From the NCBI GenBank assembly GCA_017458025.1, contig JAFTGG010000209.1:1-10570 (forward strand): a DNA stretch of 10,570 nucleotides, written 5' to 3'. The translations under genes were made by a program, and so were the position numbers. The DNA is from Oscillospiraceae bacterium. Its GTDB lineage: Bacteria; Bacillota; Clostridia; Oscillospirales; Oscillospiraceae. This document shows, in pieces, positions 6,801 to 10,570 of this stretch. The notes beneath the pieces were generated by a model, which saw nothing but the letters and a program-made list of their open reading frames with translations, was not told where the DNA came from and searched no databases. The number at the start of each line of letters is the position of its first letter. Positions within the stretch are counted from its first letter, which is position 1.

Positions 6801-8752
6801 CCCACTTCGGTGGACTGATCCGAGCCCTGCTGGACCAGCACGGGGTTCTCCGTCGTATCCGTGTACCGGTAGATCTCCGTGGACGTCACCTCGCGCGTAA
6901 AGTACAGCTCGCCTGTCACGCCGTCTATGGAGTACGCCTCCCAGGCGATGGCGCGTTTATTGTAGAAATCGATGGTCGAGATCGACAGATCCGCCATCTG
7001 CCAGTCGTCGTGGTTCCCCGTACCGCTCATCCATACCTCGACGTTCTCGATCGTCTTGACCTGCGTCATCGGCACAAAGAACTGCAACGTTTGTCCGGTG
7101 GCAACGCCCTTCAGATAGCCGATATCCTGCTCGGCGCTGCCGTACCACCAGCCGTTGAAGTCCCGGGACAGCGTACGCACATTGAGCGAGTCCGTCGTCT
7201 TGACGTTACCGTTCAGGTCCGTGTAACTGATGCGTATCAGGATGTCGTCCTTTGTCCCCGCGCCGGTGACCTCGTCGGTCGTCAGTTCAAACAGATACCG
7301 CTCCGTATTATCGCGCGGCGCGAGGAGCTTTCCATGCTCGTATGCCGTCAGGCTGAGCCGATTCAGCCCCGTATAGAGAGGGCTGCCGCTCGCGACGCTC
7401 ACCGGCTGATAAAACAGCGGATCGCCGCTGTAGGTATAACGGATCGCGCCGGAGGCCGCGTCGACCGACGCGCTGATCGAAGCGTTTTTCTGCGCGTCCC
7501 CGTTTGTCCCCGTCAGATCGTAGACCGCCATGGTGACAAAGCTGGCAACGTCGCTTTCGCTGAGCGCAATGCGATTTTTTCGTATATTAAACGCATCACC
7601 CGTCGGCTTCCCGACCGACGCTGTCAGGCCAAGCGCGCTCTGCGCCTTAGAGGCGCCGAGTGTCACGGTAATGGCCTCATTCTCAGCCAGCGCCACGAAA
7701 TCGGGTAAATAGACGCCGAGCGCCATGCCCTCGCCCTGCTGCGCGAAGCCGCTGATTGGCTTGCTCAAGTCGTCGCCCAGCAGCTCCGCCGTATAGGTCG
7801 CCGCGTTCAGCACGGCGGGTATATTCGCCGCGCGCTTCATCCCATAGATGTCGGTATAGTACAGCGTTATCGCCATAGTCTCCGCAAGGCCCATGTTTGT
7901 GAGCGTATTGTTTTTCGCCGACATCGCGCCGAGCGCCTCAAGGCCGGAGCCGTAGGTGTCGGCAAAGTCAAAGCGAATCGCCAGGGTCTTGTCTGTGTTA
8001 TTCTCCCGCAGGTCATGGTGCGCGTAGGCGGTGTCAAAACCGGAGGTCTTGAAATCAATCATCGCTCCGGCGTTGTCTGTACTGATGAGCTTGTCATTAT
8101 CCCACCGAATACTCGCGCCGCCGGCTGTTCCCTCGGCGATGAGGTCGCCCTCGAAATCAATATAGCAGTCATTTGTCGCGGTGTTCCAGCGGTACAATCC
8201 GCCCAGCTTATCCACGCGGAACACGCGCATACCGCGGCAGGACCAACTGCCGCTGTCGCTGGCGAACACCTGCACGCGCTTAATCTCACCGATCGGCTCC
8301 GGCGTAGTGAACAGGTACTGATCCGTCGAGTACGCCTGAAAGACCGGCTTGGTTTTGCTGAGATCAACACCCTCGTAGCCGTAGGTATCCCGGATCGCCC
8401 GATCGATGTCTTCCTGCTCGCTGCCGGCCTCTTTCGCCATGGCGTAGGTATCCGTCCACGCGTCCTTTGACGGGAACAGGAACTTGCTGACCGTCTTTTC
8501 CGAACTCTGTGCCTGATTCCCCGCGCCTTTCTGAGGGGTATAGGTGATGATGAAAAAGTCGATCTTATCCTCGTCTCCCGTCCTTGTGCCGGTGCTGACC
8601 TCAAAGAGGTACGTCGGCTCCGTCGTCTCCACCGCGTATGCAGTACCCGTCATGAGCCATATGCACAGCAGCAGCACCGGGACGAGCATGAGCAGGCCGC
8701 CTCGCCTTACAGCAAGACTCATCCTTTCCACTTGCTTCCAGAATGTCCGCAT
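3812..8752 (-). CDS. Giant secreted multi-domain beta-sandwich protein with PLAT/LH2-like repeats (1646 aa)
   Basis: Probably an extracellular structural or adhesive protein; no family recognised over the full length. The N-terminus has a signal peptide: basic residues, a hydrophobic core (LLMLVPVLLLCIWLM) and a likely cleavage after TAYA (residue 40). I see about eight related units of 100-155 residues (near 48-186, 257-412, 486-598, 695-797, 848-969, 1021-1152, 1180-1284, 1320-1428). They share a strand such as YLFEL, an I-x-Y-x-D-x-x-G strand, and an end with a hydrophobic strand and W-x-(x)-x-x-(V/L)-x(V/I). Unit 3 (TTDEVTGAGTKDDI; HDDWQMADLSI) looks most like PLAT/LH2. A different beta region (1444-1594), a helix (1601-1626) and a Gly-rich tail finish it. 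There is no LPXTG or C-terminal membrane anchor. ATG 8752 is chosen because GGGAG lies 8 bases upstream; in-frame TTG 8770, GTG 8761 and ATG 8758 are possible but poorly spaced. Confidence 0.85.
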   Translation of the reverse strand: MRTFWKQVERMSLAVRRGGLLMLVPVLLLCIWLMTGTAYAVETTEPTYLFEVSTGTRTGDEDKIDFFIITYTPQKGAGNQAQSSEKTVSKFLFPSKDAWTDTYAMAKEAGSEQEDIDRAIRDTYGYEGVDLSKTKPVFQAYSTDQYLFTTPEPIGEIKRVQVFASDSGSWSCRGMRVFRVDKLGGLYRWNTATNDCYIDFEGDLIAEGTAGGASIRWDNDKLISTDNAGAMIDFKTSGFDTAYAHHDLRENNTDKTLAIRFDFADTYGSGLEALGAMSAKNNTLTNMGLAETMAITLYYTDIYGMKRAANIPAVLNAATYTAELLGDDLSKPISGFAQQGEGMALGVYLPDFVALAENEAITVTLGASKAQSALGLTASVGKPTGDAFNIRKNRIALSESDVASFVTMAVYDLTGTNGDAQKNASISASVDAASGAIRYTYSGDPLFYQPVSVASGSPLYTGLNRLSLTAYEHGKLLAPRDNTERYLFELTTDEVTGAGTKDDILIRISYTDLNGNVKTTDSLNVRTLSRDFNGWWYGSAEQDIGYLKGVATGQTLQFFVPMTQVKTIENVEVWMSGTGNHDDWQMADLSISTIDFYNKRAIAWEAYSIDGVTGELYFTREVTSTEIYRYTDTTENPVLVQQGSDQSTEVGPSRADTTGGGAEVTKAKNVDWSKLRYSMTFQDASQELGFAKERYLYAVTVNVGGASDATAQDGDCGSKNLFYFRLVFKNGSSGFVLANQQLSSDGFIAGASQTLYISTNQDYGDVTAVQIIPEDNSEDADVFDKLMIRSIEVSRQGNAALVPVWTVSNVGWIDIDYRDQAQLTSVTGMAARSAADVTRSYAVDGSTFKVNFMLAIQTEGYPENAPQFEGNLSAIVYYDSYSPSRGYEEISDLTKNMYSYMNHTSSMADSVGGKTISDPSLMHRAGHTDRLYFSLSDVRSIKRIELLVTSAVNTTWKISNVSLFMVNGEGSLILNKFGEYQQIYAKDEQLTELAHSTSENAPAYQQILQAYDRTLNSVPAIININFTENEIPMNPEAKQWASIVSREPASENDTLNMFLYLDKDAKSDPFYSPVAQIKYTDASDQAIQISTGDMNRTTYNDQEVFYVTGLNAKRFGVLNSVLLANGRGSGVRGRVNAVVQQVRSGVVIKAWDLAGDGNTNVGGMILGDRTLTTERRQRVYFQLGTDTLTKALSAVTDDYASSADNLAVAIWYRADDPSGMELRSPYVYLIDQGYSQIRPGQVISLSFDQKNIAEITGISIVATGEVSGSVDAAYVVDEEVSIQSREVVETKGVYNFAESFTLTNVPSLMTVDGTRTVEPMTLTFATALSAASDVSAGTNGPVRMTIGYFDRYGDFLTRTYGDIRPYIADGSTGFLAGSNVKVEMLLSDVSDLRWIELEPYSGETEAEEQRAMWTLDSLTATLGESRFTKHSDVKKQIVEGTPLRLNMADILMTAEVRVEGEENSYSVENGSLNILVPSGRSIRIVPRIVGSSEGFTAQLAEVDTANNAIGLADLTDTRGYTAESIAENVAAATDSREAAIWNAVQPQTGSFDVGEEEIVFAPPRNYTDKSMVYQIRVASSESASTEMMIIITVKNESDPVAKQLEELSKIIEAEKLENLQRQISEMNSAGFGAGMSAGDGEAGGGE
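3817..3823 (-). promoter_or_regulatory. Ribosome binding site of the membrane-protein gene, inside the giant gene
   Basis: GGGGGAG on the minus strand, 8 bases before ATG 3808. It also encodes part of the Gly-rich end of the giant protein. The stop and next start read TGATCCATG, so ribosomes can pass straight on. Confidence 0.75.
4469..8611 (-). repeat. Array of about eight diverged PLAT/LH2-like beta-sandwich units (protein-level repeat)
   Basis: Approximate unit coordinates are 8611-8195, 7984-7517, 7297-6959, 6670-6362, 6211-5846, 5692-5297, 5215-4901 and 4795-4469. The repeat is visible only in protein: the ITYTPQKG, LYYTDIYG, ISYTDLNG, VYYDSYSP, IKYTDASD and IGYFDRYG strands line up. 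So do closing strands such as EIKRVQVFAS, TIENVEVWMS, SIKRIELLVT and DLRWIELEPY. No DNA-level repeat was seen, so the array is old. Unit borders, and membership of units 2, 6 and 7, are uncertain by eye. Confidence 0.55.
8633..8752 (-). other. Signal peptide of the giant secreted protein
   Basis: Forty residues from ATG 8752: a long n-region with several Lys/Arg, a hydrophobic run of about 17 residues, then small residues ending in TAYA before VETTEP. This fits a type I signal peptide with an A-x-A site. The single Cys lies inside the hydrophobic core and is not followed by a lipobox context, so a lipoprotein is unlikely. Confidence 0.85.
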
Positions 8753-8760
8753 CGTCATCA

Positions 8761-8765
8761 CTCCC
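8761..8765 (-). promoter_or_regulatory. Ribosome binding site of the giant secreted-protein gene
   Basis: GGGAG on the minus strand in the 36-base gap after the VirB4-type gene, 8 bases before ATG 8752 but only 2 before ATG 8758. It overlaps the alternative GTG at 8761, which supports 8752 as the start. Confidence 0.7.
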
Positions 8766-8788
8766 AACAATTCCGTGATTTCTGTTTC

Positions 8789-10570
8789 TTATGCGATATG
8801 TTTCGCTTGCTCTTTCCTTTTTTCGAGATACTCCAGCAGCTCGCTCAGCGAGATTTCCGCAGAAACCTGGCCCTCGCGGCGCATACGGTCGACAAACGTA
8901 AGCGATTGCGCACGCTCTACGCTGCGGCTGAGAAACGCCGTAAGATCGAACACGTCCTGGCTCTCCTCTTCCGCTTCCTCGTCGATTTCCTGCGGTTCCG
9001 CGCCGTCGGCTTCCGATTCGGCTCCTTCGCCGGCGCCCCAATCGATCTCGGCTGCGGGCGCTTCTCCGGTGGAATCTTCGCCCGCGCCCCAATCGATCTC
9101 CGCCGAAGGCTCTTCGAAGAATTCCCGCTCCTCCGGCTCCGCAGCAGAGGCGATTGTGACGCCCTGTGCAACGGACCGTCTAAGCTGCTCCAGCTCCAGA
9201 CGCATCCGCTCCAGCTCCTCGTCCTTCGCGCTCAGCTGCGCGTCCTTTGCCGCGAGCTGCGCGGCGAGCACGGGATCGGGATTCGCCAAAGCCGCGCCCG
9301 CGTTTGCGCCGCTTTCCGCGGCAGGCGCAACGGAAGCGCCGATACGCTCGAACGCCTGCGTCATTTGTCCGACCATTGCGCCGAACATACCCATCATGGT
9401 GCTCATCGCCGCGCTGTCCGAGGACGTTGTGGGAGCATTGGCGGCGCGTCCTTTGCGCCTTGCGTCCGCAAATGCCACAAAATCCTCGATTTCCTCCGCC
9501 TCGACACGGGGGGCATCGCCGCTTTCCTCCTCAAAGGCAACGCCGGTCGATTTTGCCCCGGCGCCGGACATGTCGCCGCTTTCTTCCTCAAACATGACGC
9601 CGCCTGTCTTCTTCTGCGGCTCCGCCTCATAGTCCGTCTCGTCGATTTCCTCAAACATAACGGACTGACGGGATACGGCAACTTCTTCGTTTTCCTCCAG
9701 ATCCTGCTCCCAGCGCGCCATGACAGCCTCGTCGTGGGCTTCGCGACTGCCCGCGACAAAGTCCTCCCAGTTGTCCGCGCCCTGCGTACCGGAGAAGTAT
9801 TGACTGACGAATTCCCGGTCCTCGAACATGTGGATCATGCTCGGGCCTGTCTCCACGCGGAAGGTGGAGCGGCTCGACGGACTCATGATCGTGAACGCCT
9901 GCCCGCGCGGGGCCTGCACGATCTGCTCCTGCTCGCTTTCGTTGATGCCGCCCGCGTTCTCGTAAAGCTTCACGAGGTCCTGGATGTCGTTCGGGGCGAG
10001 TGCGAAGATAAAGCTGTACTGGCAGGCGTTGATGATCGCCGTGGATTTTCGCGCGATCTCCTCAGAGCCGACGAAGTCCTTGATGTTCTGCGTAATGACG
10101 ATCTGCATACCGTTGTACTTACGGATGCGCTTCGCCAGCTGGAACATGAAGTCCAGCGCGATGGGGTATTTCGCATCGATGAAGACGTGCGCCTCGTCGA
10201 TGACGACCACGACCTTGCGCTTGAGGCCGTACTTGGTGTTGTAGTCTCTGTTCTTGATGATCTCGTTGTCGACGTATTTGAGCACCAGCAGCATCTGCGC
10301 GTTGGCGATGGTCTGGTTGCGGTTGGCGAGCATCGACTGGAAGTTGAACACCGTAAAGTTGCTCTCCGTCGTGACTGTGGAGGGGCCGTTCCAGATGTTC
10401 GCGTTGCGCCCGCCCGTGGAGAACTTTGCGATGTAGTTCATGAGCGTGCGGAGCATCGTGCGGATGTACTCGTTGTCCGTGCCCTGGAACTCCTGCAGCA
10501 CCACGTCGTACAAATCGTCCAAGATTGGGTAGTCCTCCGGCTTCAGTTTGGAAAGGTCTGTCTCCGCGGA
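8789..10570 (-). CDS. VirB4/TraE-type conjugation ATPase, C-terminal part, with long acidic extension (5' end outside window)
   Basis: Likely the ATPase that drives a type IV secretion (conjugation) channel at the cytoplasmic membrane. The frame stays open to the right edge: 16 codons precede the TTG at 10522, including KPEDYPILDDLYD, a pattern typical of VirB4 proteins of Gram-positive elements, so the true start and the Walker A motif lie outside. Counting from 10522, residues 104-112 (VVVVIDEAH) are a clear Walker B with D109/E110. IVITQN (141-146) is the following sensor-like strand, and APRGQAF (204-210) is near the end of the core. The core ends at about residue 245. Residues 250-577 are an unusual tail: acidic, low complexity, with repeats of V(M/A)FEE and AEIDWGAGE, a predicted coiled coil at 419-449 and a C-terminal helical stretch. 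It ends in TAA 36 bases before the next gene. Family call is strong; the role of the tail is unknown. Confidence 0.88.
   Translation of the reverse strand, partial: SAETDLSKLKPEDYPILDDLYDVVLQEFQGTDNEYIRTMLRTLMNYIAKFSTGGRNANIWNGPSTVTTESNFTVFNFQSMLANRNQTIANAQMLLVLKYVDNEIIKNRDYNTKYGLKRKVVVVIDEAHVFIDAKYPIALDFMFQLAKRIRKYNGMQIVITQNIKDFVGSEEIARKSTAIINACQYSFIFALAPNDIQDLVKLYENAGGINESEQEQIVQAPRGQAFTIMSPSSRSTFRVETGPSMIHMFEDREFVSQYFSGTQGADNWEDFVAGSREAHDEAVMARWEQDLEENEEVAVSRQSVMFEEIDETDYEAEPQKKTGGVMFEEESGDMSGAGAKSTGVAFEEESGDAPRVEAEEIEDFVAFADARRKGRAANAPTTSSDSAAMSTMMGMFGAMVGQMTQAFERIGASVAPAAESGANAGAALANPDPVLAAQLAAKDAQLSAKDEELERMRLELEQLRRSVAQGVTIASAAEPEEREFFEEPSAEIDWGAGEDSTGEAPAAEIDWGAGEGAESEADGAEPQEIDEEAEEESQDVFDLTAFLSRSVERAQSLTFVDRMRREGQVSAEISLSELLEYLEKRKEQAKHIA
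9033..9100 (-). repeat. Two-copy direct repeat encoding AEIDWGAGE in the VirB4 tail
   Basis: A 17-base identical stretch (gcgccccaatcgatctc on the + strand) occurs at 9033-9049 and again at 9084-9100, a period of 51 bases or 17 codons. Both copies encode the core of AEIDWGAGE, so the duplication is in frame and conserved in protein. Confidence 0.8.
9516..9592 (-). repeat. Two-copy direct repeat encoding FEEESGD in the VirB4 tail
   Basis: A 20-base stretch at 9516-9535 is repeated with one mismatch at 9573-9592, a period of 57 bases or 19 codons. The protein units are GVAFEEESGD and GVMFEEESGD. A third, more diverged copy (SVMFEEIDE) lies upstream in the reading direction, with DNA around 9646-9660. 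This looks like an in-frame tandem expansion of a short acidic peptide motif. Confidence 0.75.
10187..10213 (-). other. Walker B motif of the VirB4-type ATPase
   Basis: The codons read VVVVIDEAH: four hydrophobic residues and an isoleucine, then Asp-Glu-Ala-His. This is the Mg2+-binding and catalytic acid site expected in VirB4/HerA-like ATPases. It supports an active ATPase, although the matching Walker A lies outside the window. Confidence 0.85.

Larger units (their letters stand above)
8792..9775 (-). other. Acidic, repeat-bearing C-terminal extension of the VirB4-type ATPase
   Basis: About 330 residues follow the ATPase core. They are rich in Glu, Asp, Ala, Ser and Gly. Visible parts are three V(M/A)FEE segments (near residues 288, 309 and 328 counted from 10522), a Met-rich helix (about 372-398), a coiled coil (419-449, repeated AAKDAQL/SAKDEEL heptads), two AEIDWGAGE copies (474-482 and 491-499), and a basic-acidic helical end (about 525-577). 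VirB4 proteins normally stop soon after the ATPase domain, so this is an added region. It may recruit partner proteins; that is inference from composition only. Confidence 0.7.

Noticed and set aside
6707..7708. A 333-codon open frame on the + strand inside the giant gene
   Set aside because: Arg/Val/His-rich antisense shadow without domain features.
8544..9632. A 362-codon Ser/Ala-rich open frame on the + strand across the giant gene start and the VirB4 tail
   Set aside because: Its Ser-rich composition is the antisense of Glu/Ala-rich coding sequence, and it crosses two well-supported genes.
8789..10522. TTG at 10522 as the true start of the VirB4-type gene
   Set aside because: The frame is open to the window edge with a typical VirB4 sequence before it (KPEDYPI), and the Walker A is missing, so the gene starts outside.
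1..10570. tRNA, rRNA, CRISPR, insertion sequence or attachment-site signals
   Set aside because: No evenly spaced repeats, transposase motifs or terminal inverted repeats were seen, and almost every base is in a supported coding region.

Overview
The window holds six genes, all read leftward (minus strand), packed end to end with gaps of 0 to 36 bases. There is no intergenic stretch long enough to hide another gene. In transcription order: the 3' part of a VirB4/TraE-type conjugation ATPase gene (right edge to 8789), a very large secreted beta-rich protein (8752-3812), a single-pass membrane protein with two Ig-like domains (3808-2987), a small protein with a lysine-rich tail (2990-2340), a 669-residue soluble protein with an HExxH motif (2324-315), and a STAS-domain anti-sigma-factor antagonist cut by the left edge (284-1). 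Each downstream gene has a visible Shine-Dalgarno site or a coupled start, so the block looks like one operon.

The DNA is GC-rich. The signals (strong AGGAGG-type ribosome sites, GTG starts) and the Gram-positive style of the VirB4 homologue suggest a high-GC member of the Clostridia (Bacillota), probably within an integrative conjugative element or a large plasmid. This assignment is inference; no 16S, tRNA, integrase or relaxase is present to confirm it.

The VirB4-type ATPase would power a type IV secretion channel. Immediately downstream is a 1646-residue secreted protein that I read as about eight repeats of a beta-sandwich unit; the third resembles a PLAT/LH2 domain most clearly. Next comes a membrane-anchored protein with two Ig-like domains. 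These two could form an extracellular or envelope part of the mating apparatus, such as an adhesin or channel shell. The last three genes appear cytosolic: a lysine-rich protein, a coiled-coil protein with a possible zinc-protease motif, and a STAS switch protein. The VirB4 protein itself has a C-terminal extension of about 330 residues, strongly acidic and repeat-bearing, which is not part of the usual VirB4 core. None of the four central proteins matches a family I can name with confidence. They are the part of the window most likely to be undescribed.
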